From Pontibacter amylolyticus (GTDB lineage Bacteria > Bacteroidota > Bacteroidia > Cytophagales > Hymenobacteraceae): a DNA stretch of 64,000 bases. Positions 1 through 8,647 of this stretch are shown piece after piece. The notes beneath the pieces were generated by a model, which was not told the DNA's origin, searched no databases, and worked only from the letters and a program-made list of their open reading frames with translations. Where the stretch lies: contig NZ_BMFP01000001.1 of assembly GCF_014638845.1 (NCBI RefSeq), positions 930,601 to 994,600 on the forward strand. The letters run 5' to 3'. The first letter of the stretch is position 1, and each line of letters begins with the position of its first letter. A program made the position numbers and the translations under genes.

Positions 1-135
1 AGTAAGGCCCGCCCGGCCAGGGCAAGCTATGAAAACAAAGTAGGTTATTATACCGATAACGTTAGCTCCGCCAGTTGCGAACTGGCTCCATGTGCCACCA
101 CAAGTTGCGCTAACGCTAAACTGGCGGTATGCTGA
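1..135 (+). CDS. C-terminal fragment of an unidentified protein (5' end outside window)
   Basis: The first reading frame is open from base 1 to a TGA at 133-135, giving 44 residues. The tail holds four cysteines (SASCELAPC, TTSC, LAVC) in a small, Ala/Ser-rich context. I do not recognise the family. The frame is immediately followed by a CTATACCT motif copy and by a strong hairpin, which fits the end of a transcription unit. The only support is the open frame, so a chance frame is possible. Confidence 0.4.
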   Translation, partial: SKARPARASYENKVGYYTDNVSSASCELAPCATTSCANAKLAVC

Positions 136-182
136 GCTATACCTGCAAAACCGCAACTTTACTAGAATATCACCTAATAGAA

Positions 183-203
183 AAAGGGGCCAGAGGCCCC
201 TTT
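183..203 (+). terminator. Hairpin terminator, possibly part of a dispersed repeat
   Basis: AAAGGGGCC and GGCCCCTTT form a perfect 9-bp stem around an AGA loop. The symmetric A/T flanks would let it work on both strands, between the plus-strand fragment and the minus-strand rhodanese gene. The same GC stem sequence recurs in the related repeat at 6392-6439, so it may have arrived with that repeat. Confidence 0.6.
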
Positions 204-235
204 ATAGTAGACACCAGCGAAGACGCTCGCGCCAT
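184..235 (-). repeat. Dispersed repeat 'GCGCGAGCG', copy 1
   Basis: Read on the minus strand, this stretch (ATGGCGCGAGCGTCTTCGCT, then GTGTCTACTAT, then GGGGCCTCTGGCC) closely matches 6392-6439 on the plus strand. A shorter relative lies at 8456-8485. All three copies are intergenic. Confidence 0.65.
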
Positions 236-248
236 GGACAAAACTAAA

Positions 249-551
249 TTACCCTTGGTAACCCGTAATCCCACCAAGCAAATTCCTTACTTGCTTGAAC
301 CCCTGCTGCTGCAGAAACGCTTTGGCGGAGGCAGATCGCATACCGGACTTGCAGTGCACGATCACTTCCAGGTCCTTGTAGTCTTCTATGTCATCGAGGC
401 GCTGCGGCAGCGCGCCGAGCGGGATGTTCTGAGCGCCTTCTATTTTGCTTTCCTGGTGCTCCCAGTCTTCACGGACGTCGATGATGATGGGCGTTTCGCC
501 CTTGGCGAGTCGTTCCTTGAGTTCCTCGGCTGTAATGTCTGTTGTGATCAT
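249..551 (-). CDS. Single-domain rhodanese-like sulfurtransferase
   Basis: A 100-residue protein consisting of one rhodanese domain, the usual length for single-domain cytosolic rhodaneses. The substrate-contacting IIIDVRE stretch (residues 22-28) and the active-site loop HCKSGMRS with catalytic Cys67 are both present. Proteins of this type carry a persulfide on the cysteine and hand sulfur to acceptors; the physiological partner cannot be told from sequence. There is no signal peptide, so it should be cytoplasmic. Its ATG overlaps the stop of the upstream T9SS protein gene by 4 bases (548-551), which suggests co-transcription. Confidence 0.9.
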   Translation of the reverse strand: MITTDITAEELKERLAKGETPIIIDVREDWEHQESKIEGAQNIPLGALPQRLDDIEDYKDLEVIVHCKSGMRSASAKAFLQQQGFKQVRNLLGGITGYQG

Positions 552-2359
552 AATTTTAGTAGGATGCGTTTGGTAGTGAATGTATGATGATCGGTTTCAA
601 TTCGGATGGTGTATAAGCCTGGTGAAAGTCTCGGGAGGCGTACTGGTTCCTGCCAGACTGTTGCATTATGACGCAGAATCTCGCGACCGGTTACGTCGTA
701 GAGCGAAAAAGATCGGTAAGAATCTGAAAAATGTAAAATACCGGTATTGGGGTTGGGGTATACCTTAAAGCTTGCCTCAATTGCTTCCTCTTCCAGCCCC
801 AGCGCCTGCCCTGCCATCACAGGGCGTAGCATCACAGCACCAGCGTTGACAGAGTCCTGTTGCCAGCCGCTTACTACGGTATTGTAGAACAGGCGGCCGG
901 TAGCTCCGGCATTGCGGTCAAAGCCGATGTTCAGGTATAGCGTGGCAGGTTGACTGAAGCCCACATAAAAAGTACCCTCCACCGGAACCGGCTGGTTCAG
1001 CTCCACCTCATAGAACGTATTGAGCCCCGCGTTCTGCTGCACCGGAAAGGACTGTTCGTGCAGTGTGCGCCCCGGGCGACCGTTGTCGTCTGCCCATATT
1101 CTGAAGACGATGGATACGTTGTTATGCCGCACGCCTACCTGCGGGAAATGCACCCGGAAGGCGCGCACCTGATCTGGAGCGGCCAGTACGAAACGCTGTG
1201 CCACCTGGGTATTGCCATAGGTATAGAGGCTGCTGTAACCGGCCTCGGCTGTGCCATCATCCAGGGCAAAGTAATCGCTGAAGGTGGTGTGTTGCAGGGT
1301 GCTATCATTGGCGCGTTGGCGGGCGTTCTGTTCTTTGGTATCGAGCCAGAAACCATGCTCTAGCACAAAGCTTTCCGGATTGAGGTTGAGGTTGCTGATG
1401 CGCGGTGTGGCGGTGATGCGACGCTGCCGTGCCTGGCCAGGTATAAGGGCTTCATCGCGCAGAAAGGTATCGGCCGGTGCGGTGCCGACCTGCCGGATAA
1501 AGGCACGCCAGGCGATGGCACCAGGCAGATCACCCAGGTTGTTGAGGCTACCAGAAATCTCGTCGCGCAGGTATAGCTCGGGGTTGGCCACGAACTGACG
1601 GGCAGGCACGGCGCTGTAGTCCATTAGAGGCGACACACTTTCGCTGATGCCGATGTCTCGGGTGGTGTTCTGATTGCGCCGACGGTTGCGGTCCAACTCC
1701 ACGTAGTCGAGATTCCAGACGTCGCGCATGGCGTTGCGGGTGCCTTCGCTGCGGAACCGGAACTGAAACGCATCATGCAGAAAGCGCTGCTCCCGTACGT
1801 CCACCCATACCTGGGCAAACTCTGTTACCAGCCCGGGCGCGGTCTGCTGCCAGACCTGCACCCAATTACCATCGGCATCTTTGAACTCCAGGCGCAAAAA
1901 ACGCGGGTTGTTATTATTTCGCTCCGGCGCACTCCCCTGCCCACCAGATTGCCAGTAAAAACTCAGGTATACCGAATCGGCCGGTGTGAGCCCCCCTAAC
2001 CGGATGGGTTGCGAGGTAAGCGTGTCGGTTGGTCCGGCGAGGTTGCTGCCATAAGGTTCGCCCTGCGCATTGAGTCCGTCGAAGGTGACCACGTTGCGGG
2101 TGATTGGACGTAGGGAAAAGCGGTTGTTTACATAAGTGCCGCCATTGATCCAGTATGCCGGATCGGGGGCGATGGTGGCACCGGAAAAATCGTCGAAAAA
2201 CGGTAGGGAAAGCGGGTTGTTCTCTGTTCGAAGTTGGTAGGAGCTGCTGGCAGGTATACGCTGCGGGTCCTGCTGCAAGGGCATCAGGACGCCCTGGGCC
2301 GAGGCAAATGAGCCGCAGCAGAGCAGTACCATCGTCAACAGAAACTGTTTTATACCCAT
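548..2359 (-). CDS. Secreted protein with type IX (type A) sorting domain
   Basis: A 603-residue exported protein. Residues 1-21 form a Sec signal peptide ending in SFASAQ. The last ~75 residues are a type A T9SS C-terminal domain: YPNPNTG, then LYDVTGRE, LSPGLYTIRI and a basic end (TTKRILLKL), so the protein is expected to cross the outer membrane by T9SS and be anchored or released there. The middle contains beta-rich jelly-roll-like sequence (FFDDFSG..., a motif common in Bacteroidota surface proteins) with no catalytic motif that I recognise. It lies 46 bp after the PASTA gene and overlaps the rhodanese gene. The substrate or ligand is unknown. Confidence 0.85.
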   Translation of the reverse strand: MGIKQFLLTMVLLCCGSFASAQGVLMPLQQDPQRIPASSSYQLRTENNPLSLPFFDDFSGATIAPDPAYWINGGTYVNNRFSLRPITRNVVTFDGLNAQGEPYGSNLAGPTDTLTSQPIRLGGLTPADSVYLSFYWQSGGQGSAPERNNNNPRFLRLEFKDADGNWVQVWQQTAPGLVTEFAQVWVDVREQRFLHDAFQFRFRSEGTRNAMRDVWNLDYVELDRNRRRNQNTTRDIGISESVSPLMDYSAVPARQFVANPELYLRDEISGSLNNLGDLPGAIAWRAFIRQVGTAPADTFLRDEALIPGQARQRRITATPRISNLNLNPESFVLEHGFWLDTKEQNARQRANDSTLQHTTFSDYFALDDGTAEAGYSSLYTYGNTQVAQRFVLAAPDQVRAFRVHFPQVGVRHNNVSIVFRIWADDNGRPGRTLHEQSFPVQQNAGLNTFYEVELNQPVPVEGTFYVGFSQPATLYLNIGFDRNAGATGRLFYNTVVSGWQQDSVNAGAVMLRPVMAGQALGLEEEAIEASFKVYPNPNTGILHFSDSYRSFSLYDVTGREILRHNATVWQEPVRLPRLSPGLYTIRIETDHHTFTTKRILLKL

Positions 2360-2369
2360 AGCTTATATT

Positions 2370-2404
2370 AAATGCGCCCGCCACGGTTAGCAGCGGGCGC
2401 ATTT
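2370..2404 (-). terminator. Hairpin terminator after the PASTA gene
   Basis: AAATGCGCCCGC and GCGGGCGCATTT form a perfect 12-bp stem with an 11-base loop directly after the PASTA stop codon. It may attenuate rather than fully block read-through into the T9SS gene 11 bases downstream of it. Confidence 0.75.
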
Positions 2405-2405
2405 G

Positions 2406-3182
2406 TTAGTCTATACCTTGCACAGGCTCTTCGCCGGCCACCCAAAGGTCTACCAACTCACCTGTTCGTATCTTAGCTTTTACATCGGCGATCGGACGCT
2501 GACGCACAATCGTGCCGTCCGGCTTACCGCTGCCTGCCACGTAAATGATATTGCCCAACTGGAGTTTCTGGCCTACCAGCAGCACCGAAGCCTCGTCGAG
2601 CGGCATGCCTACCACATCGGGCACTTCAAACTCGGTGTTGCCCAGTCCATCGCCCACATGCAGGTCTACGATAGCGCCTTTCGGCACCGGATCGCCCGGC
2701 TGTATTTCCTTCCCGTTCACAAACTGCTTCAGCACGGCCCCATGCTGCAGATCAGGCACATTGGTGATCTTTCCACGACGCAGGTTGTAGCTTTTAAGGA
2801 TAAGCTCCGCATTCTTCACCGAACCGTCGATCAGCTTGGGCATCTTGATCATCGGCGGGTTTTTCATGTTGACGCTGATGTAGATTTTGCGGTTCTCCTT
2901 CACTTTGGAGCCCGGCGAGGGGTCTTGCGTCAGTATCTCAAAAGGCTTGTACTCTGGGTGATAGCTGGAGTCGTTTACGAAATAGCGCAAGTTCTGTTCC
3001 TCCAGAAATGGCTCCGCATCCGGCAGTTGCATACCTGTAATTTTCGGCACCGAAATAGTCTCGCCATGGTTGGTAGCCGAGGGCAGGTATAGGTAGAAGA
3101 ATCCGAAGATCAGCCCGGCCACGATCACTCCCATCAAAGCCAGGTGCACCAGCACACCCACAAATGAATTCGTCTTTAACAT
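2406..3182 (-). CDS. PASTA-domain membrane protein
   Basis: 258 residues: a short cytoplasmic start, one membrane segment (about residues 9-33, LVHLALMGVIVAGLIFGFFY), then three PASTA repeats in the periplasm (about 43-107, 112-178 and 186-251, each with the 'VP.L.G....A...L' pattern, e.g. VPDVVGMPLDEA). PASTA domains bind muropeptides or beta-lactam-like ligands in Gram-positive kinases and PBPs; here no kinase or transpeptidase domain is attached. Being directly downstream of a D-Ala-D-Ala ligase gene is consistent with a peptidoglycan-related role, but that is inference. The start is the only ATG before the membrane segment. Confidence 0.88.
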   Translation of the reverse strand: MLKTNSFVGVLVHLALMGVIVAGLIFGFFYLYLPSATNHGETISVPKITGMQLPDAEPFLEEQNLRYFVNDSSYHPEYKPFEILTQDPSPGSKVKENRKIYISVNMKNPPMIKMPKLIDGSVKNAELILKSYNLRRGKITNVPDLQHGAVLKQFVNGKEIQPGDPVPKGAIVDLHVGDGLGNTEFEVPDVVGMPLDEASVLLVGQKLQLGNIIYVAGSGKPDGTIVRQRPIADVKAKIRTGELVDLWVAGEEPVQGID

Positions 3183-3235
3183 TTATTTTGATTGCTAATT
3201 GTTTGCCCTTGCGGGGCTTTTGTTTTGTTGATGGA

Positions 3236-3450
3236 TGAATTGTTAAATGGCTAGATTGTTTAATTGCTGTCCTTGAACGATTGACCCACCCCTGCCCCTC
3301 CGAGGAGGGGAACTATCCTGCAGAATAGTCCGCATGGGAATTAAGTGTGATAATCGTGCACCAAATCCCCTCTTGGGAGGGGCAGGGGTGGGTTAAGCAT
3401 GCACCAATCGTGCACCCAACCATTTAACCATTCAACAATTTAACAATTTA
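3236..3450. repeat. Composite intergenic inverted-repeat element, copy 1
   Basis: Nested inverted repeats lie between the ddl and PASTA genes. The outer arms are AT-rich (TTGTTAAATGG near 3240; CAACAATTTAACAA near 3434). The inner arms are about 30 bp and GC-rich (CCCACCCCTGCCCCTCC at 3284; GGAGGGGCAGGGGTGGG at 3375). A block between the arms (3398-3420, with CACCAATCGTGCACCC) is nearly the reverse complement of 12630-12655. No coding capacity is seen. It resembles a MITE-type or REP-type element. Confidence 0.65.
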
Positions 3451-6174
3451 ATTACTCCTCGACTTATACCCTTCCAGCTCTTTAGCTCGCTCGTTTCTTT
3501 CCACACCGAAGGTCAGGATGCGGTCGATGAACTCGTAAGGCTTATAGCCGTTGATTGCAGTCTGGTGGAAGATGCAAGTTGCCGGTGTCATACCTGGCAG
3601 GGAGTTCACCTCGATGATGATGGTCTCCACCTCGTCATTTTCCAGCACGCGCACAAAGGCGTCGATACGGGCGTAGCCTTCTATGTTCAGGATCTGGGCC
3701 ACGCGCTTCAGGTCTTCCTTCACCTGGTCAGAGATCTTCTGGCGACGCTCCGGGTCCTGTGCATAACGGGCCGGTGTGATGTTCTGCCCCTCCCCTGCCA
3801 GGAACTTCTCTTCCAGCGACAATACCTCTCCTTCCGCCAGTGCTTCGGAAGCTTCGAACACCTCGTACTCTACGGTGCCATCCGGTGCATACCTAGTCAG
3901 CAGGCCGCCGGTGATCTCGAGGAAGTGCTTCGCGCCGTTCCGGCTAATAAGCGTCTCCACCAGGTAGCCCTGCTTGTTCGGGAATTCTTCTTTGAAACCC
4001 AGCGAAAGCGTTTTGGCGCATTCCGTGTCCAGCTCTTCCATTTCGCGGAAGATCAGGGTCGTAAAGGCGTCCAGTTCCGCGCGGTTCTTGATCTTTTTCA
4101 CAGCGGAGCTACAGCCGTCATCAGCCGGCTTGGCGATGAACGGATAGCGAAACTCGGTTTCAAGGCTCTGGTAGAAGGCTTCTTTGTCTTTCAGCCAGTC
4201 CTCTTTCCAGGCCATGCGGTGGTGCGCCACCGGCACGCCATGCTTGGCAAGAATCTCGTTGGTGTCGTATTTGTTGATGGTGATCTGCGAAGAGCTGATG
4301 CCGGAACCGTTGTAAGGTATAGACAGCTTCTCGAGTTCCTGCTGCAAGGCACCGTCCTCACCCGGACGACCATGGAGGGCGATGAACACCGCATCAACCA
4401 TGTTCTGCAACTGGCTATAGGTCAGACGGCTCGGCTCATCCAGGCTCTTACCGGTATACTTGCGCGTGATGCCTTCAGCTTCATTGATGATCTCCTGCAA
4501 CACCGGGTGTGGTTTGCCACCTTCCTCAAAATGATGGATCTTCTCTTTGATATCGTCGGCATTGTCCTTCAGCATGATGTTGATCGGAATGCTGTACAGA
4601 CGATGCGCCTCGTTGCTACCTGTCAGGAAGATCGGAAGCGGCTCGTATTTGGTTGAGGAAGAAAGCTTCTCGTAAATGTTACGTCCGCTCTCTACCGAAA
4701 TGTGTCTTTCAGAGGAATAACCACCCATGATCACCCCTACCCGGATCTTGTCGTGACGGTGGGCGTTCTCCTCGCGGATGGCATTGTCAAGCTTGTTCAA
4801 TAGCCTGGTCAGCGACACAGTATCCTTACCCGACTTGAGGCGCTCAGCTACCGAGGTACGGATGATGTAGGTCAGGAACTGTGATGGGTTCAGGCCGATC
4901 TCCGCTGCCTGGTGGAAGAAGAACGAAGACGGCAGCATGCCTGAAGTCGTATTCGGGTCGTTCAGGAAGATGTTTCCTTCATTGGTTATGAAACCGTCGA
5001 GACGGGCGTATACGTTGAAGACCAGGTCTACGAACAGCTTGCTGCAGTTCTTGCGGATCTCCTGAATCTGCTCACTTGGCAAATTGATCGGCGTGATCTT
5101 ACGCGCCAACCCCGGCAGGTACTTGGAGCGGTAATCAAACACCTCGTTGCCCTTCACGATCTCCGTTGGCGGCAGCGCAATCGGCTGACCGGCCTCGTCC
5201 TGCACTACGATGCAGGAGAACTCACGTCCTTTGATGAAGGCCTCGACCAACACCTGCTGCTCGTGCTCCACACTGGTGAGCACGATGGTTTCAGTGTCGG
5301 TGGTAGCAAAGGTATGGTTGATGTGGTTCAGCAGTTCTTCCGGGTGATACAGGATCGCGCCATCTTCGAGCACTACCGGCATACCGATGCCCTCGCGGAT
5401 GTCGACCAGCTGCTTCATGCTGGCCACCTGCTTCTCCTCACCCAGCGCCTGCCATTGCGCCTTGTAAATATTCTTGGTAAAGAAACTGCGGTCCATGCCT
5501 TGCTCGAACAGGTCATAATTGTGCTCCTTTACAATGGAAACGCCAATCGAAGAACCCTGATGCGGCGCCTTCAACACCAGCGGCAAGCCCAGCTCCGCTA
5601 CCAGCGACTCGAACAGCTGCTTACGGTTGCTTACGTCCTTCCACTCAGCGTACTGCACTTTGCGGTAATCGGGCGTCGGGAAACCGTGCTGCTTGAGCAT
5701 CTCCTTCTGCGCGGCTTTGTCTATACCTATAGCGGATGGCAAAATACCTGATCCGGAGTACGGAATGTGGTACCATTCGAGCAAGCCCTGAATGCTGCCA
5801 TCTTCGCCGTATGGTCCGTGCAGGGCCAGAAAAGCGAAGTCGAAGTGGTTGCGGAATTCGTGCGGCAACAGGCGCTTGCCGGCTTTAGCAATGATGCGGT
5901 CCTGCTCCTCGATGCTCAGCTCGCCCAGCGACTCCAGGTAGATCTGCAGTCCGTGCTCGCTCTCCGGCAGGGCTTCCACCGGCGGATAGAAGTCGCGGAT
6001 GGTGCCTTTGTAGATATACTGCCAGTCCAGCAGAATGAAGTTGCCAAGGCTATCGGCAAACACCGGCACAGCCTCAAAAAGGGCTTTGTCTAAGTTGTCG
6101 TACACAGTACGGCCGCCCGCAAAAGAGATCTCACGCTCACGTGACGGTCCGCCAAATATTATTCCTACTCTCAT
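3448..6174 (-). CDS. ddl: Tandem two-module D-alanine--D-alanine ligase-like protein
   Basis: 908 residues from the ATG at 6174 (MRVGIIFGG), chosen because Ddl proteins begin at this strand; an upstream in-frame ATG would add 25 unrelated residues. Normal Ddl is 300-370 residues; this is two complete copies in one chain. Module 1 (about 1-455) has GGPSREREIS, HGPYGEDGSIQG, YSGSG, the ATP-loop GSSIGVSIV and the grasp motif NDPNTTSGM. Module 2 (about 476-908) has GGYSSERHIS, HGRPGEDGALQ, YNGSG, an altered loop DDGCSSAV and a canonical EVNSLPGMT. Module 1 thus has Asp in place of the metal-binding Glu and module 2 lacks the GSSxGV omega loop. The expected reaction is ATP-dependent D-Ala-D-Ala synthesis for peptidoglycan; whether both modules are active is open. 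A PASTA gene follows on the same strand. Confidence 0.9.
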   Translation of the reverse strand: MRVGIIFGGPSREREISFAGGRTVYDNLDKALFEAVPVFADSLGNFILLDWQYIYKGTIRDFYPPVEALPESEHGLQIYLESLGELSIEEQDRIIAKAGKRLLPHEFRNHFDFAFLALHGPYGEDGSIQGLLEWYHIPYSGSGILPSAIGIDKAAQKEMLKQHGFPTPDYRKVQYAEWKDVSNRKQLFESLVAELGLPLVLKAPHQGSSIGVSIVKEHNYDLFEQGMDRSFFTKNIYKAQWQALGEEKQVASMKQLVDIREGIGMPVVLEDGAILYHPEELLNHINHTFATTDTETIVLTSVEHEQQVLVEAFIKGREFSCIVVQDEAGQPIALPPTEIVKGNEVFDYRSKYLPGLARKITPINLPSEQIQEIRKNCSKLFVDLVFNVYARLDGFITNEGNIFLNDPNTTSGMLPSSFFFHQAAEIGLNPSQFLTYIIRTSVAERLKSGKDTVSLTRLLNKLDNAIREENAHRHDKIRVGVIMGGYSSERHISVESGRNIYEKLSSSTKYEPLPIFLTGSNEAHRLYSIPINIMLKDNADDIKEKIHHFEEGGKPHPVLQEIINEAEGITRKYTGKSLDEPSRLTYSQLQNMVDAVFIALHGRPGEDGALQQELEKLSIPYNGSGISSSQITINKYDTNEILAKHGVPVAHHRMAWKEDWLKDKEAFYQSLETEFRYPFIAKPADDGCSSAVKKIKNRAELDAFTTLIFREMEELDTECAKTLSLGFKEEFPNKQGYLVETLISRNGAKHFLEITGGLLTRYAPDGTVEYEVFEASEALAEGEVLSLEEKFLAGEGQNITPARYAQDPERRQKISDQVKEDLKRVAQILNIEGYARIDAFVRVLENDEVETIIIEVNSLPGMTPATCIFHQTAINGYKPYEFIDRILTFGVERNERAKELEGYKSRSN

Positions 6175-6391
6175 GGTATGCAAAGGTAACAAATACACGC
6201 TGTATTTAAGGCGCAAAAGATACAGGATGCTTTTGGAAATACATAGCAAATTCGGGATTTATGATAGTTCGTTATGAGTATAACGCTAAGGCGTAGGGAA
6301 AATTCAATGTTTAACCAAGGGGAAATTAGTTTGACGGGCTGTCAATGAATGGAGTAGTAGAGCCTCATGAAGGTATAGCTGTCCTTCACTA

Positions 6392-6439
6392 ATGGCGCGA
6401 GCGTCCTCGCTCGTGTCTGCTATGGTGGGGCCTCTGGCC
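6392..6439 (+). repeat. Dispersed repeat 'GCGCGAGCG', copy 2
   Basis: ATGGCGCGAGCGTCCTCGCT, then GTGTCTGCTAT and GGGGCCTCTGGCC, matching copy 1 (184-235, other strand) over nearly its whole length. An AGGTATAG motif follows directly. Confidence 0.65.
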
Positions 6440-6530
6440 TAGGTATAGCTTGCGTTGCTTTGTAGTTACGGCTGTTGCAGGTATAGCAACCTAATATTGT
6501 TTTATAGCTTCGCCTGTGCGGCGGGCACTC

Positions 6531-6610
6531 ACTTTTTGTCTTGACACAAAAAGTAAGCAAAAAAGTCAAGACGATTTTAAACTCGCTGACCGCTCAAACA
6601 CAAAATCGTC
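6531..6610. repeat. Element with three interlocking perfect inverted repeats
   Basis: Three exact arm pairs are found in 80 bp: ACTTTTTGT (6531-6539) with ACAAAAAGT (6546-6554); GTCTTGAC (6538-6545) with GTCAAGAC (6565-6572); GACGATTTT (6570-6578) with AAAATCGTC (6602-6610). The first two pairs are mutually exclusive as RNA stems. The second stem is followed by, and overlaps, the third. Mobile element or structured RNA are both possible. Confidence 0.5.
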
Positions 6611-7152
6611 GGTGGTGCACTTGGCAGGGCTATTGGCTATGTAGCCCAAGGGGCAAGTTAGTCTTTCGATACGTGCAAGTAGACTGTGGCAATAACGACG
6701 AAGTTTATACCTGTAAAGTAGTAGTTACAGGCTCCCCGCCTTAGACAAGGAGGGGCAGGGGTGGTTGGACCCGGTACTGCAATGAAACTGCTGTAACTAC
6801 AGTGCTTATACCTGTAGAAAGGCAAAGACTAAACCCCCTCTCGAGAGGGGAAGGGGTGGGTATAATCGTGCCCTCCCTTAAGAAAATATAAAGACCGAAC
6901 CCGGTATTGATAAGCAAGCTCTTCCTATCCTACTGTCCTCCCCCTACCCCCTCCAAAGGGGACTTTCTGCTACTATTATTTACCAGTTTCAAGCTTCGTA
7001 GCACCTGTCTCCCGAGCTTCAACTGTTCTTACTCACCCCTGCCCCTCTCAAGAGGGGATGTGTCCCCTAAGGGGTACCCTTTATAATCATGCACAACTCC
7101 CTCCCCTGTTCTTAGGGGAGGGCTGGGGTGGGGTAAATTATACCCTTTTCCC

Positions 7153-7160
7153 TATATTTG
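7153..7160 (+). promoter_or_regulatory. Putative -7 box of the pgk promoter
   Basis: TATATTTG fits the Bacteroidota -7 consensus TAnnTTTG, about 80 bases before the pgk start. A clear -33 TTG at the right spacing is not seen. Confidence 0.45.
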
Positions 7161-7238
7161 TACAACCATTTACGCATACCGGAAACAAAAACTCCGCAAA
7201 AACGAAAAACCAGTAAGACTAACGAAAAAGACAAGTAC

Positions 7239-8438
7239 ATGAGAACTGTAGACGCGTATAACTTTGCCGGCAAGAAAGCTTTGGTCCGGGTGGACTTCAA
7301 CGTGCCACTCGATGCTGACTACCGCATCACCGACGACACCCGCATCCGTGCGGCCGTGCCGACTATCCAGAAAATATTGAATGATGGCGGTGCTGTGATT
7401 CTGATGTCGCACCTCGGTCGCCCGAAAGCCGGTCCGGAAGAGAAATACTCGCTTCGCCACTTGGTAGACCGCCTCTCCAAAGAATTCAACACCACGGTAA
7501 AGTTCGCTGATGACTGTGTAGGCCCCGAAGCGGTAAAGCTGGCGCAAGACCTGCAGCCGGGCGAGATCCTGCTGCTGGAAAACCTGCGCTTCCACAAAGC
7601 CGAAGAGAAAGGCGACGCGGAATTTGCCAGAGCGCTCTCCACATTGGGTGATGTGTACGTGAACGACGCCTTCGGTACTGCGCACCGCGAGCACGCTTCT
7701 ACAGCCGTGATTGCCCGCTATTTCCCGAACGACAAGGTAATGGGCTACGTGATGCACGCCGAACTTGACAACGCCCGTCGCGTGATGGACAACGCCGAGC
7801 GCCCCTATACCGCCATCATGGGTGGTGCCAAGATATCGGACAAGATCCTGATCATTGAAAAACTAATGGATCGCGTGGACAACCTGCTGATCGGCGGGGG
7901 CATGAGCTATACCTTCGTGAAGGCGGACGGCGGACAGATCGGTTCTTCGCTAGTGGAAGAAGACAAAGTAGAACTGGCAAGCCGCCTGATCGCGATGGCT
8001 AGAGAAAAAGGCGTGAACCTGATGATACCGGTTGACTCCATTATAGCAGACGAGTTCAGCAACGACGCCAATGTGGACACGGCACTCAGCCATCACATCA
8101 AGCCGCTCTGGATGGGCCTCGACATCGGACCGAACGCCCGCGAAATGTACGCTGACGTAATCCGTAACTCAAAGACTATCCTGTGGAACGGTCCGATGGG
8201 TGTGTTTGAAATGTCGAACTTCTCGGTAGGTACAGAAGCCGTTGCCGAAGCCGTTGTGGATGCCACCCGTCGCGGTGCTTACTCGCTGATCGGTGGTGGT
8301 GACTCTGCTGCTGCTGTCAACCAGCTGGGTTATGCCGACCGCGTGTCTTATGTGTCAACCGGTGGCGGTGCGCTGCTCGAGTACATGGAGGGTAAAACGC
8401 TTCCGGGTGTAGCTGCTATCGAGCGGGATGACTATTAA
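7239..8438 (+). CDS. pgk: Phosphoglycerate kinase
   Basis: 399 residues from the ATG at 7239, the normal PGK length (390-400); an upstream in-frame start would add a 27-residue Lys-rich extension not found in the family. Diagnostic stretches are present in order: [10 protein letters not shown] near the N-terminus, [47 protein letters not shown] and the C-terminal nucleotide site GGGDSAAAV. It transfers phosphate from 1,3-bisphosphoglycerate to ADP in glycolysis, reversibly, in the cytoplasm. It is monocistronic, with a promoter candidate at 7153 and a terminator at 8497. Confidence 0.97.
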   Translation: MRTVDAYNFAGKKALVRVDFNVPLDADYRITDDTRIRAAVPTIQKILNDGGAVILMSHLGRPKAGPEEKYSLRHLVDRLSKEFNTTVKFADDCVGPEAVKLAQDLQPGEILLLENLRFHKAEEKGDAEFARALSTLGDVYVNDAFGTAHREHASTAVIARYFPNDKVMGYVMHAELDNARRVMDNAERPYTAIMGGAKISDKILIIEKLMDRVDNLLIGGGMSYTFVKADGGQIGSSLVEEDKVELASRLIAMAREKGVNLMIPVDSIIADEFSNDANVDTALSHHIKPLWMGLDIGPNAREMYADVIRNSKTILWNGPMGVFEMSNFSVGTEAVAEAVVDATRRGAYSLIGGGDSAAAVNQLGYADRVSYVSTGGGALLEYMEGKTLPGVAAIERDDY

Positions 8439-8455
8439 CCTTTAAAGCTACGGCA

Positions 8456-8485
8456 ATGGCGCGCGTGTCCTCGCTCGCGCTATAG
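8456..8485 (+). repeat. Dispersed repeat 'GCGCGAGCG', partial copy 3
   Basis: AATGGCGCGCGTGTCCTCGC followed by TCGCGCTATAG resembles the first half of the copies at 184-235 and 6392-6439. It lies between the pgk stop and its terminator. Confidence 0.5.
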
Positions 8486-8496
8486 AACCCAAATAC

Positions 8497-8530
8497 AAAT
8501 CCCCCGCTGCTCTCCAGTAGCGGGGGATTT
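8497..8530 (+). terminator. Terminator of pgk
   Basis: AAATCCCCCGCT and AGCGGGGGATTT form a perfect 12-bp stem with a 10-base loop, followed by TTACT. Confidence 0.85.
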
Positions 8531-8564
8531 TACTAAACAACAGAAACTAATAGCTTTCACCCAT

Positions 8565-8572
8565 TACTTTTG
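8565..8572 (+). promoter_or_regulatory. Putative -7 box of the porin gene
   Basis: TACTTTTG matches TAnnTTTG and would give a leader of about 70 bases before the ATG at 8648. Confidence 0.45.
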
Positions 8573-8647
8573 TCCAGACAACACCTGATCAAACCGGTAC
8601 TTTTTAGCTCTGAAGGCCGAATAAACTTTACAAGAGCAAGAGAAAAC

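Larger units (their letters stand above)
6175..7238. other. Gene-free, repeat-rich region of about 1 kb
   Basis: No convincing gene is present. In order it holds: AGGTATAG copies near 6370, 6441 and 6479; a copy of the GCGCGAGCG repeat (6392-6439); a hairpin-rich element (6531-6610); and a series of G/C-rich palindromic modules of the CACCCCTGCCCCTC / GAGGGGCAGGGGTG type near 6745-6770, 6833-6862, 6936-6964, 7034-7060 and 7095-7136. The pgk promoter lies at the end. A 67-codon open frame at 6541-6744 is composed of repeat sequence and was not accepted as a gene. Confidence 0.7.

Noticed and set aside
3565-4656. A 363-codon open frame opposite the D-Ala-D-Ala ligase gene
   Set aside because: Antisense frame; the ligase motifs on the other strand are unambiguous.
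6541-6744. A 67-codon open frame in the intergenic repeat region
   Set aside because: It is built from the inverted-repeat element and repeat modules; composition and context do not support a protein.
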